Shown: positions 52,605 through 61,735, counted from the stretch's first letter. The stretch: DNA of 64,000 bases from Insolitispirillum peregrinum (GCF_042665255.1 NZ_JBHTCD010000021.1), one strand, 5' to 3'. The notes: generated by a model not told the origin, from the letters alone. Numbers and translations are program-made.

Positions 52605-53966
52605 ATGTTCCCTGCCGCCAGCCCGTTGCTCGCCGACATGGCAGAAGGTCGGACCACGGCCACCCGTCTTGTGGAAACGGCCCTTGCCCGTGCAACCGAT
52701 CCTGCGGGCGAAGGCGTCCGGGTATTTACCACCCTGTATGCCGATCAGGCCATGGCACAGGCCGCAGCCTTTGATCAAGCCCGGGAGGCCGGCATCAGCC
52801 TGCCACCTCTGGCGGGCCTGCCGGTCACCATCAAGGACCTGTTCGACGAAGCCGGGCGGGAAACCCTGGCCGGGTCTGTTGCCAGCCATGGTGAGGGACC
52901 GGCAGAACAGGATGCAGCCGCCGTGGCAGCCCTGCGCCGGGCCGGAGCGATCATCCTTGGCCGGACCACCATGACCGAATATGCCTTTTCCGGCCTGGGG
53001 CTGAACCCGCATACCGGAACCCCCCGCAACCCGTGGGACCGGGCGAACGGACGCATTCCCGGTGGTTCGTCGGCCGGGGCGGCGATATCGGTCAGCGACG
53101 GCATGGCGGTGGCGGGCCTTGGCAGTGACACTGGTGGCTCGCTGCGCATTCCTGCCGCCCTGTGTGGTCTGACCGGCTTCAAGCCGACGGCCCGCCGGGT
53201 CAGCCGGGACGGTGCCTATCCCCTGTCCACCAGCCTTGACTGCATCGGCGTCATCGCCCGCAGCGTTCGATGTTGCGCCCTGTTCGACCAGATTCTCAGC
53301 GCCAGCCCGGTGGCACCTCTCCCCGCCCTGTCGCTGCAAGGCCGACGGCTGGCCATCCCCACCGCCGTTGTCCTTGATCAGATGGACATCCATGTTGCCG
53401 CCAGCTTTGCGGCCACAGTCAGGACGCTGGAAAAAGCTGGCGCCTCCATCGAAGAAATCGCCCTGCCGGAACTGGCCGAAATCCCGGCCCGCGGCATTCA
53501 GGGCGGCATTGCCGCCGCCGAGGCCTATGCCCTGCACCAGCACCGGCTGGTCCGCAAAGCCCACCTGTACGATCCCCGGGTTCTGGTGCGCATCCTGAAT
53601 GGTCAGGCCATTCCCGCCAGCATCTACATCGACTGCCTCAAGGCCCGGGAGGAAATCTGCACCCGCATCAGCCGGATCACCAGCGCATATGACGCGCTGA
53701 TCATGCCGACCGTCCCGACCGTCGCCCCCCTGCTGACACCGCTGGAATGCGATGATGCCCTGTATGGTGCCACCAACGCGCTGATGCTGCGCAATACATC
53801 GCTGTTCAATGCTCTGGACCGCCCGGCAATCAGCCTGCCCTGCCACGCACCGGGAACTGCTCCGGTCGGCCTGATGGTGGTCGGCGAAACGATGAAGGAC
53901 GACGCGACCCTGTCGCTGGCCTGCGCCATCGAAACGGCCCTGCAGACAGCAGGCAACAAGGGATAG
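52605..53966 (+). CDS. Amidase signature family hydrolase
   Basis: A 453-residue amidase. The catalytic triad is in place: Lys77 (PVTIKDLF), cis-Ser155 (GGSSAGAA) and nucleophile Ser179 (GSDTGGSLRIPAALCG). It resembles AtzF/allophanate hydrolase-like and GatA-like enzymes; lack of gatB or gatC nearby argues against tRNA amidotransferase. The ATG at 52605 follows AAGGA at a long distance; the upstream GTG-started extension does not look like amidase sequence. The substrate is unknown. Confidence 0.87.
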   Translation: MFPAASPLLADMAEGRTTATRLVETALARATDPAGEGVRVFTTLYADQAMAQAAAFDQAREAGISLPPLAGLPVTIKDLFDEAGRETLAGSVASHGEGPAEQDAAAVAALRRAGAIILGRTTMTEYAFSGLGLNPHTGTPRNPWDRANGRIPGGSSAGAAISVSDGMAVAGLGSDTGGSLRIPAALCGLTGFKPTARRVSRDGAYPLSTSLDCIGVIARSVRCCALFDQILSASPVAPLPALSLQGRRLAIPTAVVLDQMDIHVAASFAATVRTLEKAGASIEEIALPELAEIPARGIQGGIAAAEAYALHQHRLVRKAHLYDPRVLVRILNGQAIPASIYIDCLKAREEICTRISRITSAYDALIMPTVPTVAPLLTPLECDDALYGATNALMLRNTSLFNALDRPAISLPCHAPGTAPVGLMVVGETMKDDATLSLACAIETALQTAGNKG

Positions 53967-54104
53967 GCCCGCATAAAGAGCCGGAGGATCATCACCATTC
54001 CTTGGTATGGGCCGCGAATTATGTTAGGAGGATAGTAACTCTCAGGCGACCATATTTGTGCCATCATCGGGACAGAAACCCATGATCAGGATGCTCCAGA
54101 CGGG

Positions 54105-55784
54105 ATGATCGACGGAATGAGTCTCTGGCCATACCGGCCCGGTATTGCCAACCGCACCAAAGCAACCGCGCGCCAGACCACTGCCCGTGGTTTGGGGGCG
54201 TTGCTTGTTGCCATTTCGCTGGCGGCCTGCAGCACGGCTCCGGCCCGCGCCGGAACCGCATGGGCCAATGCCCCGGCATCGGCGCCGGTTTCACCCGCCC
54301 CCACCTTTTCGCGCAGTGCGGTCGAAAAGGAACTGGGCTATGTCTTTGACGTGATCGAGGACCGCTATCTGGACCCGGTCACTGCCCAGTCGCTGGCCCT
54401 CTCTGCACTGAACGGCCTGCAAAAAATCGATACGGCAATCAGCGCCAGCCTGAATGGCCGGACCGTCGTCATTACCCGGGCCGAACGGGTCATCGCCAGC
54501 GAACCGGCCCCTCCCCCGGATTCCGCCACCGCATGGAGCTCTCTCTGCTCGCAGATGATCGAGACCCTGCGCACCCTGTCGCCGGAACTGGCCAAGGCCG
54601 ACAACGAAGCCCTGTACACTGCGATGGTCTCGACGGCACTGGCCCGCCTTGACTCCTATTCCCGCTATGCCGGTGCCGACGAAGCAGAGCGCCACCGCGA
54701 TAGCCGCAACGGCTTTGGTGGGGTCGGCATCCGGTATCAGGTCGAGCGCGGCTTTCTGAACATCGAAGAGGTTCTTCCCGAAACACCTGCCGCGCAGGCG
54801 GGCCTGCTCCCCGGCGACAGGGTTACCCATATTGATGGCGTTAATATTGCCGCCCTCAACGATCAGCGCGAACAGGTGCGCGAACGTTTGCGCGGCCCTG
54901 TGGACAGCGAATTGCGTCTGACCATCCTGCGCACCGACCGCGAGCAGGATGTCCTGTTGCGGCGCGGTCTGGTGATGCCCAAAAGCGTGTTCATGGAGAC
55001 CAGCGACGACGGCATCGCCACCATCCGCATTGCCAGCTTTAACCAGCAGACAGCAAAGCACGTCCAGCAGGCCGTCGACGACGCCCAGGCCAAATTCGGC
55101 GGCGGGCTGCGCGGGATCATGCTGGACCTGCGCGGCAATCCCGGCGGCTTGCTGGATCAGGCGGTTGCCGTTTCAGACCTGTTCCTCAACCGTGGGCGCA
55201 TTGTCTACACCAAGGGGCGACACCCGGACTCGCTGCAAAGCTATTCGGCATCTCCGCCGGATGTGGCCGAAGGCGTGCCGATCGTGGTGCTGGTTGATGG
55301 CCGCTCGGCCTCGTCAGCAGAGATTCTGGCCTCGGCCCTGCAGGACAACGGCCGGGCCGTTGTGGTCGGTTCAAACAGCTATGGCAAGGGGACCGTGCAA
55401 ACGGTGGTCAACCTGCCAAACAACGGTGAGATGACCCTGACGTGGTCACGGTTCCACGCACCATCCGGCTATACACTGCACAATCTGGGTGTATTGCCAA
55501 CCATCTGCGTGACCAGTCAGGCCGAAGCCCCCAGCGAAACACTGGCCCGCACCCTGCCCCCCTTGTCCGGGAACGAGACGGCCAGAATGAGCAGCACCCT
55601 TGCCGACTGGCGGGCAACCCCGCTGTGGGATGAAAAAAGCCGCACCCACCTGCGGCAAACCTGCCCGGCAACCGACCAGGAAAAATGGGCTGCCCCGATA
55701 GGGATTGGCCGCGAACTGCTCCACAATCCGGCACTGTTCGTTCGTGCCCTGGCCAGCACAAGCCCGCAGTGGGCACAAAGATAG
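54105..55784 (+). CDS. S41 family C-terminal processing peptidase (CtpA-like lipoprotein)
   Basis: A 559-residue periplasmic serine protease. It carries a lipoprotein-type signal (AISLAAC), a long N-terminal helical part, a PDZ domain (VLPETPAAQAGLLPGDRVTHIDGV), and the S41 core with Ser403 (GRSASSAEILASAL) and Lys428 (NSYGKGTVQTVV), 25 residues apart as in Prc. LDLRGNPGGLLDQAV is typical. It probably degrades or trims envelope proteins. The start at 54105 or 54117 cannot be decided. It is a single gene unit. Confidence 0.88.
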   Translation: MIDGMSLWPYRPGIANRTKATARQTTARGLGALLVAISLAACSTAPARAGTAWANAPASAPVSPAPTFSRSAVEKELGYVFDVIEDRYLDPVTAQSLALSALNGLQKIDTAISASLNGRTVVITRAERVIASEPAPPPDSATAWSSLCSQMIETLRTLSPELAKADNEALYTAMVSTALARLDSYSRYAGADEAERHRDSRNGFGGVGIRYQVERGFLNIEEVLPETPAAQAGLLPGDRVTHIDGVNIAALNDQREQVRERLRGPVDSELRLTILRTDREQDVLLRRGLVMPKSVFMETSDDGIATIRIASFNQQTAKHVQQAVDDAQAKFGGGLRGIMLDLRGNPGGLLDQAVAVSDLFLNRGRIVYTKGRHPDSLQSYSASPPDVAEGVPIVVLVDGRSASSAEILASALQDNGRAVVVGSNSYGKGTVQTVVNLPNNGEMTLTWSRFHAPSGYTLHNLGVLPTICVTSQAEAPSETLARTLPPLSGNETARMSSTLADWRATPLWDEKSRTHLRQTCPATDQEKWAAPIGIGRELLHNPALFVRALASTSPQWAQR

Positions 55785-55902
55785 GCCAGAAATAACGAAA
55801 AACAGCCCTGCCTGCTGTTTTCAGGGCGATATGGGCTTGACTTACGACGAACTCCCTGTATTTTCGCCCGCTCAACGATGTCTTCGTTCCAGGATAAAGA
55901 CC

Positions 55903-56070
55903 ATGGCCAAACCGACCACTGTGCAGATCAAGCTCGAAAGCACCGAGGGCACGGGCTACTTCTACATCGCGAAGAAGAACCCGCGCAACCTGACCCAGAA
56001 GCTTGAGTTCCGCAAGTACGACCCGGTCGTGCGCAAGCACGTCATCTTCCGCGAAACCAAGATGAAGTAA
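55903..56070 (+). CDS. rpmG: 50S ribosomal protein L33
   Basis: A 55-residue ribosomal protein (KPTTVQIKLESTEGTGYFYIAKKNPRN...RKYDPVVRKHVIFRETK). The zinc-binding cysteines of C+ type L33 are absent, as expected in alphaproteobacteria. AGGA lies eight bases before the ATG, and a strong terminator follows. Confidence 0.97.
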   Translation: MAKPTTVQIKLESTEGTGYFYIAKKNPRNLTQKLEFRKYDPVVRKHVIFRETKMK

Positions 56071-56105
56071 GTTCCCGCAAGGGATCTTACCCATCCGTTT
56101 CTGAT

Positions 56106-56140
56106 AAAGGGCACCGAAGCAATTCGGTGCCCTTTATCTT
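56106..56140 (+). terminator. Terminator of rpmG
   Basis: AAAGGGCACCGAA (56106-56118) pairs perfectly with TTCGGTGCCCTTT (56123-56135) around GCAA and is followed by ATCTT. Confidence 0.88.
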
Positions 56141-56253
56141 TGGCCATTTTCTGGCCGCCTCGCCAAAAATACCAATTTATGGGGATATTCCCGAAAAAGC
56201 CGCAGAGAGGGCTTGCCTGCACCCTGCCTCCATGGCATCTTCCCTTCACGACA

Positions 56254-56268
56254 TGAGATTCATTCTCA
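56254..56268. promoter_or_regulatory. Fur-type iron box
   Basis: TGAGATTCATTCTCA agrees with the 7-1-7 Fur consensus TGATAATNATTATCA in 11 of 14 positions and is an inverted repeat. It lies 23 bases before the ATG of the Cys-rich protein, so it could cover the promoter. Confidence 0.6.
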
Positions 56269-56291
56269 TTTGCATACTGGAGGAAGCAGCC

Positions 56292-56870
56292 ATGACCCTT
56301 CACACAGCCCCGTCACCGTCTACCCCGTGCCGTCTGGGTGAACGCATTCAGGATGTCCTGTGGCTGATGACTCTCGGGGCCGCCTGGCGCGGACTGGAAT
56401 CCGGCGAACCGATCACCGGCAGCCAGATCTTGCAGGCCGCCCGCGTGCCCTCGCTGTCCTGCTCGCCGTGCCCGGACGTGATTGTCGCCTGCCTCGAAGA
56501 AATGCTGCGCTGTGACTGCCTGATTGGCGATCCCTGTCAGGGCCTGACCATCACCGGGCAGGGCAAGGAAGTCTTTGCCCGCCTGATGGGCGAGCCCGCG
56601 GCTTCGCTGCGGATCGGGGCCGGTCGCCTTGCGGTGCGTGTCCGGTTGGCCTTCCTCGACCTGCTTGACGGCGAAGCCCGCTGTGCGGCGCTGGATGCCC
56701 TGATTGCAGCCGCCGAAGACGACCTTGCCCTGCTGTCCACCGGATTGAACGAAAGCGCGTGGAGCGGCCCGTTCGGTGGCTCGTGGGCCGTCCGCGACAT
56801 GGCATCGGCCAGTCAGGACCTGCGCACGCTGGGCAGCCTGCGCTCCCTGCTGGCCACCGTAGCCGCATAA
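56292..56870 (+). CDS. Cys-rich protein of unknown function in an iron-regulated pair
   Basis: A 192-residue protein I do not recognise. The first 100 residues hold seven cysteines (13, 57, 60, 67, 74, 76, 82; C57-x2-C60, C74-x-C76) and look like a winged-helix-type fold (ITGSQILQAARVPSLSCSPC ... LTITGQGKEVFARLM), so metal or Fe-S binding is possible. The C-terminal part is helical and includes the segment DLLDGEARCAALDALIAAAEDDLA. GGAGG precedes the ATG at eight bases. The Fur box and the ferritin-like gene 38 bases downstream point to iron handling. Confidence 0.65.
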   Translation: MTLHTAPSPSTPCRLGERIQDVLWLMTLGAAWRGLESGEPITGSQILQAARVPSLSCSPCPDVIVACLEEMLRCDCLIGDPCQGLTITGQGKEVFARLMGEPAASLRIGAGRLAVRVRLAFLDLLDGEARCAALDALIAAAEDDLALLSTGLNESAWSGPFGGSWAVRDMASASQDLRTLGSLRSLLATVAA

Positions 56871-56908
56871 TTCCCCTTACGGGTTCCTTCTGCCGAAGGT
56901 ATCGCATC

Positions 56909-57865
56909 ATGAGCCATTTCAGCACCCTCTCTCGCCCCATCAGCTTCAATGACCTGCGCTCGATCGGCTGCGCCGAGGAGCTGTTCGCCCTCGCTCGTGC
57001 CGTCGAGCGGGAAGGTGTGCGCCGCTATACTCACCTCAGCGAGCGAATGGAAACTCTCGGGCGGTCACAACTGGCAGAGCTGTTCCGCATGCTGCGCGAT
57101 CAGGAAATGGAGCACGAAAACAGCCTTGATGGTCTGGCCCTGCGGGGAGGACTGGGGCATTTGCCAGACCTGCGCTTTTCCTGGGATGTGCTGCACGAAG
57201 GCATGATGCCCGAACAGCTGGAGACCCTGACCCCGGCGCTGGCCCTGCGTTATGCCCTGCACAATGAACAACGGACCTACGCCCTGTTCCTGCGCATTGC
57301 CGCAGGGACGCATATCGCCGAAATCCGCCACCATGCCGAGCTGCTGGCCGCTGAGGAACTGGAGCATGTCGGACTGCTGGCCCGTCACGACGTGGCAGAG
57401 TCCCCAACCCTGCCGCTGGCAACGCTGATGAAGCCCGAACGGCTGGATGATCTGCTGTCGCTGGCTGCCGCAGAGGCCCGGACGGCTGCCGCACGGCGCG
57501 CAGCCCTTGCCCGGCGATTGCGCAGCATTGATGACCAGACCTCCGCACAGTTGATGCAGGATCTGGCCGAGGAATCCGAAGCCCGCAGCCGCGATCTGGG
57601 CAATCAGGGCAGTATCCCGCGGCTCGTCATGCCGGGCGTTGCCAACGACAATTTCTCTCCGCTGGATATTTTGCGCGGCGAAGCACAGACCTCGTTTGCC
57701 ACCTTCCACGGCTTTATCCGCATCGCCAACGCCCTGCCGCCGTGCGGCCTGAGCGGGCTGGCCCAGCACGAAGCCAATCTGCGCCTTGCGGCCACCGCCC
57801 GCCTGACCGATCGGGCTGCCGCCATCCGTGGCGAGCGCCTCCGCCGGAAAAGAAGCGGCCGTTGA
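56909..57865 (+). CDS. Ferritin-like diiron protein (long form)
   Basis: A 318-residue protein whose first 160 residues form a four-helix bundle with diiron-type ligands Glu33/Glu35, Glu66-x2-His69 (RDQEMEHEN), Glu120 and Glu150-x2-His153 (AAEELEHVG). The C-terminal 160 residues are Ala/Arg-rich, helical, with no recognised domain and a basic end (RLRRKRSGR). Related to rubrerythrin/MS0332-type families. It probably works with the Cys-rich protein before it in iron storage, oxidation or peroxide defence. No rubredoxin domain. Confidence 0.72.
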   Translation: MSHFSTLSRPISFNDLRSIGCAEELFALARAVEREGVRRYTHLSERMETLGRSQLAELFRMLRDQEMEHENSLDGLALRGGLGHLPDLRFSWDVLHEGMMPEQLETLTPALALRYALHNEQRTYALFLRIAAGTHIAEIRHHAELLAAEELEHVGLLARHDVAESPTLPLATLMKPERLDDLLSLAAAEARTAAARRAALARRLRSIDDQTSAQLMQDLAEESEARSRDLGNQGSIPRLVMPGVANDNFSPLDILRGEAQTSFATFHGFIRIANALPPCGLSGLAQHEANLRLAATARLTDRAAAIRGERLRRKRSGR

Positions 57866-58355
57866 TGATTTTCCTTTTGCGCTCCGTCCTGACCCGGAGC
57901 GCAGAACCCTCCCTGGCAAGGGCCTCCCTCTCCCATTCCTGCCAAGGAGGTTACAGAAGCGAGATGTTTCCTGACCGACAGCTCGCTTCGACCTTCAGCA
58001 CCCCCTGCACGGAACGCCAACCTCCGGGTATGGGACGCTGAAAACAAAGGGTGCGGAGAGTGGCTGCATCACCACTCTCCGCACCGAAAGTTTCGTTCCG
58101 TATCAACACGAGCCCGGCTTGCAAAAGCGGGCTCCTGCAAAAAGAAAGGCCCCTTCCCCCAATCCCTCTCCGAAATTCCCGGAACCGGGTAACAGCCGTC
58201 CTTTCCCCCCAAGGACCACTCACGAATGCCAACCTCGTGAACGGTCGTCCGGCTGGAGCCTGTTTCTTTTCCCGCCCTGTGTCCTGACCGGCAGAGGCGG
58301 GAGCCGTAGGGGCCGCTGTCGTCGTCGCCAACCTCCGACAGCGGCCCCGCTTCCT
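57866..58355. other. Hairpin-rich convergent gap without genes
   Basis: A 490-base stretch between convergent genes. It holds four perfect or near-perfect stems: GCGCTCCG/CGGAGCGC (57879-57902), a 14-bp stem GGTGCGGAGAGTGG with its complement (58050-58085), GAGCCCG/CGGGCTC (58110-58134) and a 13-bp stem GGGGCCGCTGTCG (58309-58348). The open frames here have no family look. Confidence 0.5.
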
Positions 58356-59393
58356 TTATGATGATGGCAAGAACCGTTCGCTGAACACCTGCTTTGCCGG
58401 AATGCCGACCTGCTGCGCGGTTTTCTCGACCGCATCAATCAGCCCCGCCGGACCGCAGACATAGACATCAGGCGAACGTACAATCCCGGCGTCCATATCC
58501 CGTGCCCAGGCATCCACCGGCGATCCGGTTGCCCCCTGCCATCCTTCCGACGCTTCCCACAGACAGACCGTCACCCGCAAGGATGGAAGCTGAGCCTTAA
58601 GGGTCTCCAGCTCGGCAAGGGCGAACAAATCCTGCTGCCGCGTTACCCCGAAATAGAGATGACACGGCTGACTGTCGCCAAACTCCGCCATTTGGCGAGC
58701 CATCGACAGCAAGGGTGCCAATCCGGTTCCCCCAGCGATAAAGCAGCGAGGCCGCAGGCTGTCACTGGCCAGAACCATTGCCCCTTGCGGCCCACGGACC
58801 CGTAGCGTCTCGCCAACGGCAGCCCGCGTTTTCAGCCACTGCGAGCACAGTCCACCGGGATGCAGGCGAATCAGGAATTCCAGCCGCCCTTCCCAATTGG
58901 GAGCATTGGACAACGAATAGGCCCGCCATTGCTGTGTTCCCGGTACTTCCAGTTCCATGAACTGACCGGCCTCGAACGGAGACCCCAGACCATCCACCGG
59001 GTCCGCCACCAGATCGAGTACCAGCCGGTGAACGGCTCCGCCAATGTCATCATTCGCCCCCACCACCGCCAAGCGCACCGGTACCGGACCACCGGTAATC
59101 TGCGCTGATTGTGCGGTAACCGTCAGCGCCATTTCTCCACGCGGATAGGTCGAACACAACAGGACCGGCGTTGTATCGCCCCCTTGCGGCAAGGCTTTTT
59201 CATTGATGCTGGCCCGATGGAACTCGCCCTGCTGAACCGTTGCCAGACAGGCACCACAGGCTCCCTGTCGGCAACTGGACGGCAAGGTCAGACCACTACG
59301 CGCCGCTGCATCCAGCAAGGATTCCGCCTCGTCACAATCGAAAGAAAAGGTCTGCACGTCGGCGGTGGTCACGGTAATCGCATGGACAGACAT
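58356..59393 (-). CDS. hcr: HCP-associated NADH oxidoreductase with N-terminal 2Fe-2S domain
   Basis: A 345-residue electron-transfer protein. The plant-type ferredoxin domain with Cys41, Cys46, Cys49 and Cys80 comes first, followed by an FAD domain (RAYSLSNAPN) and an NAD domain (CFIAGGTGLAPLLSMARQM ... VYVCGPAGLIDAV). E. coli Hcr has the opposite order with ferredoxin last, so this is a BenC/MmoC-like reductase adopted as partner of hcp. GGGGG precedes the ATG. A terminator lies between it and hcp. Confidence 0.85.
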   Translation of the reverse strand: MSVHAITVTTADVQTFSFDCDEAESLLDAAARSGLTLPSSCRQGACGACLATVQQGEFHRASINEKALPQGGDTTPVLLCSTYPRGEMALTVTAQSAQITGGPVPVRLAVVGANDDIGGAVHRLVLDLVADPVDGLGSPFEAGQFMELEVPGTQQWRAYSLSNAPNWEGRLEFLIRLHPGGLCSQWLKTRAAVGETLRVRGPQGAMVLASDSLRPRCFIAGGTGLAPLLSMARQMAEFGDSQPCHLYFGVTRQQDLFALAELETLKAQLPSLRVTVCLWEASEGWQGATGSPVDAWARDMDAGIVRSPDVYVCGPAGLIDAVEKTAQQVGIPAKQVFSERFLPSS

Positions 59394-59406
59394 CGGGATC
59401 CCCCTC

Positions 59407-59452
59407 AAAAAAACAATGCCCCCACCAGTGTTTTGCAACACCGATGGGGGCA
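59407..59452 (-). terminator. Terminator of hcp
   Basis: Read on the minus strand, GCCCCCATCGGTGTT pairs with AACACTGGTGGGGGC and is followed by ATTG and a run of seven T. It may reduce, but not abolish, read-through into hcr. Confidence 0.85.
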
Positions 59453-59463
59453 TAAAGGCACAC

Positions 59464-61131
59464 TTACTCGGCGGCAGTCTGCAGAATGGCCGCCAGATCA
59501 CCTTCCGGGGTGCCAATCGGCTTGATGTCAAAGGCATCAACCAGCATCTGCAACACGGTCGGGGTGATGAAGGCCGGCAGGGTTGGCCCCAGACGGATAC
59601 CCTTCAGCCCCAGAGCCAGCAGCGTCAGCAGAACGGCTGCTGCCTTTTGCTCGAACCACGACACCACCAGCGACAGCGGCAGGTCATTCACGCCGCAGTC
59701 AAAGGCCTTGGCCAGCGCGCTGGCGACCTGAATGGCGGAATAACTGTCGTTGCACTGCCCCATGTCCAGCAGGCGCGGAATGCCACCGATCGAGCCCAGT
59801 TCGAGGGTGTTAAAACGGTATTTGTTGCAGCCCAGCGTCAGGACAATGGTGTCCTGCGGGGTCTGTTCGACAAAATCGGTGTAGTAGTTGCGTCCGCTGT
59901 CCGCACCGTCACAACCGCCAACCAGGAAGAAGTGGCGGATGGCCCCGCCCTTGACCGCCTCGATCACCGTATCGGCAACGCTGAGGACCGCATCACGGCC
60001 AAAGCCGATGGTGATGGTCTTTTCTTCGGCATCAGCGGCAAAGCCCGGCAGCGCCTTGGCGGCCTGAATCACCGGTGCAAACGCGTGGTCTTCCAGATGA
60101 CGCAGCCCCGGCCAGCCCACCGGGCCGGTGGTGAAGATGCGCTGACGATAGCGGGGACCCGGCTCGATCAGACAGTTGGAGGTCATCAGGATCGCGCCCG
60201 GAAACTCGGCAAAGTCCTTTTGCTGATCCTGCCAGGCCCCACCATAATTGCCCACCAGATGCGGATAGGCCTTCAGGGCCGGATAGCTGTGCGCCGGCAG
60301 CATTTCGCCGTGGGTATAGATGTTGATTCCCTGCCCGGCGGTCTGGTCCAGCAACACCTTCAGGTCGGCCATGTCGTGGCCGCTGACCAGAATGGCCTTG
60401 CCTGCAACCGGCGAAATCCGCACCTGCGACGGCTCGGGGGTTCCGAAAGACCCGGTGTTCCCGGCATCCAGCAGCGCCATCACCGACAGGTTGATGGTGC
60501 CAACGGTCAGCGCCATATCCAGCAACGATTGCACATCCGCCGGTTCATTGGCGAGGAAATCCAGCGCCTGTTCGATACCGGCGTAAACCTCCTGCGACGA
60601 TTGCCCCAGCATCAGCGCATGATAGGCATAGGCGCACACGCCCTTCAGACCGTACAGAACCAGTGCCCGCAACCCGATGATATCGGCGCCAACCTGATCT
60701 TCACCGGCCCGGATGGCGGCGCATTCGGCCTGCGCCAGCAGCTCACCAACTTCTTCGGGGATCACCCACGCCGCCGGACCAGCCCACGCCGGAGCGGCAT
60801 CGCCACGGGCGCTGGCCGCCTGCGCAACCGCCGCCTTCAGGTTTTCCCGCAGGACAGCCGCATCGGCAATCATGCGGGTGAAGCGGGCCGGATTGAAATT
60901 GACGTTGGTCAGGGTCGAAAACATCGCCTTCAGGATAAAGGCATCTGCCGCCGGGTCGCTGACACCCAGCGAACGAGCGGCGGTCGCCACCTGCGCAATC
61001 CCCTTGACGGCGTGGATCAACAGATCCTGCAGGTCAGAGGTCTGTTCATCCTTGCCGCAATTGCCGCGCTGGCTGGCGCAGCCTGCGCCCTGATCGGTCT
61101 GGGCCGTCTGTTCACACTGATAGCAAAACAT
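59464..61131 (-). CDS. hcp: Hydroxylamine reductase / hybrid cluster protein
   Basis: A 555-residue hybrid-cluster enzyme that reduces hydroxylamine and acts as NO reductase under anoxia. The N-terminal cysteines Cys3, Cys6, Cys18 and Cys25 have the spacing of class II proteins (facultative organisms). Hybrid-cluster ligands lie in LVSGHDM, GEMLPAHSYPALKAY, ILMTSNCLIEP and LGCNKYRFN. It is divergent from nsrR with two NsrR boxes between. Confidence 0.96.
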   Translation of the reverse strand: MFCYQCEQTAQTDQGAGCASQRGNCGKDEQTSDLQDLLIHAVKGIAQVATAARSLGVSDPAADAFILKAMFSTLTNVNFNPARFTRMIADAAVLRENLKAAVAQAASARGDAAPAWAGPAAWVIPEEVGELLAQAECAAIRAGEDQVGADIIGLRALVLYGLKGVCAYAYHALMLGQSSQEVYAGIEQALDFLANEPADVQSLLDMALTVGTINLSVMALLDAGNTGSFGTPEPSQVRISPVAGKAILVSGHDMADLKVLLDQTAGQGINIYTHGEMLPAHSYPALKAYPHLVGNYGGAWQDQQKDFAEFPGAILMTSNCLIEPGPRYRQRIFTTGPVGWPGLRHLEDHAFAPVIQAAKALPGFAADAEEKTITIGFGRDAVLSVADTVIEAVKGGAIRHFFLVGGCDGADSGRNYYTDFVEQTPQDTIVLTLGCNKYRFNTLELGSIGGIPRLLDMGQCNDSYSAIQVASALAKAFDCGVNDLPLSLVVSWFEQKAAAVLLTLLALGLKGIRLGPTLPAFITPTVLQMLVDAFDIKPIGTPEGDLAAILQTAAE

Positions 61132-61208
61132 CTGTTCCTGTTCCTCTCCGTTCTGATCCCATGGCGGTGGCCCCCTTCCCGTTGGGCCACCTTCTGCTGA
61201 CCGGCCAT

Positions 61209-61231
61209 AAGATGCATTTCCAATGTATGTT
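61209..61231. promoter_or_regulatory. NsrR box 1 (hcp side)
   Basis: AAGATGCATTTC followed by CAATGTATGTT fits the 11-1-11 NsrR consensus (AAGATGYATTT-N-AAATRCATCTT), strong in the left arm and weaker in the right. It lies about 90 bases upstream of hcp. Confidence 0.65.
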
Positions 61232-61256
61232 ATGGAACGCGGAGATCGTCAACAAA

Positions 61257-61279
61257 AAGATGCACTGAAAATACATCTT
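61257..61279. promoter_or_regulatory. NsrR box 2 (nsrR side)
   Basis: Arms AAGATGCA and TACATCTT at the exact 23-base length of the consensus, with AAAA in the right inner part. It is about 54 bases upstream of the nsrR ATG, so autoregulation is likely. Confidence 0.72.
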
Positions 61280-61321
61280 TTAAATTTTGACCGCACACAC
61301 GGAATCCATTATGATCCCCGG

Positions 61322-61735
61322 ATGCAACTGACGCTCTACACTGATTATTCCCTGCGGGCCCTGCTGTATATCGGGCGCACGCCTGATCGCTTGGTGACCA
61401 TTTCCGAGATCGCCGACTTCTATGGCGTCTCGCGCAATCACATGGTCAAAGTGATCCATCATCTGGGCAGCATTGGCTATCTGACCACCATCCGGGGCAA
61501 GGCAGGCGGGGTTCGGCTGGCCAGACCAGCAAGTGAAATCCGTATCAGCGAGGTTGTTCAGGCGACCGAACCGCACATGGATTTGCAGGAATGCTTTAAC
61601 CCCCACACCAATACCTGCCCCCTGACCGGGGATTGCCGCCTGAAAGGCGTGCTGTATCAGGCGCGGGCCGCGTTCATGGGGGTGCTGGCTGGCCAGACAC
61701 TGGCCGATCTGTTACCGCCATCCCAAGAGCCGTGA
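61322..61735 (+). CDS. nsrR: NO-sensing Rrf2-family repressor NsrR
   Basis: A 137-residue Rrf2 regulator. N-terminal winged helix (MQLTLYTDYSLRALLYIG, ISEIADFYGVSRNHMVKVIHHLGSIGYLTTIRGKAGGVRLA). Fe-S ligands Cys91, Cys99 and Cys105 have the NsrR spacing. NO destroys the cluster and relieves repression. Divergence from hcp and the two boxes between them identify it as NsrR rather than IscR. The ATG at 61322 begins at the family consensus; the upstream extension overlaps the operators. Confidence 0.94.
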   Translation: MQLTLYTDYSLRALLYIGRTPDRLVTISEIADFYGVSRNHMVKVIHHLGSIGYLTTIRGKAGGVRLARPASEIRISEVVQATEPHMDLQECFNPHTNTCPLTGDCRLKGVLYQARAAFMGVLAGQTLADLLPPSQEP

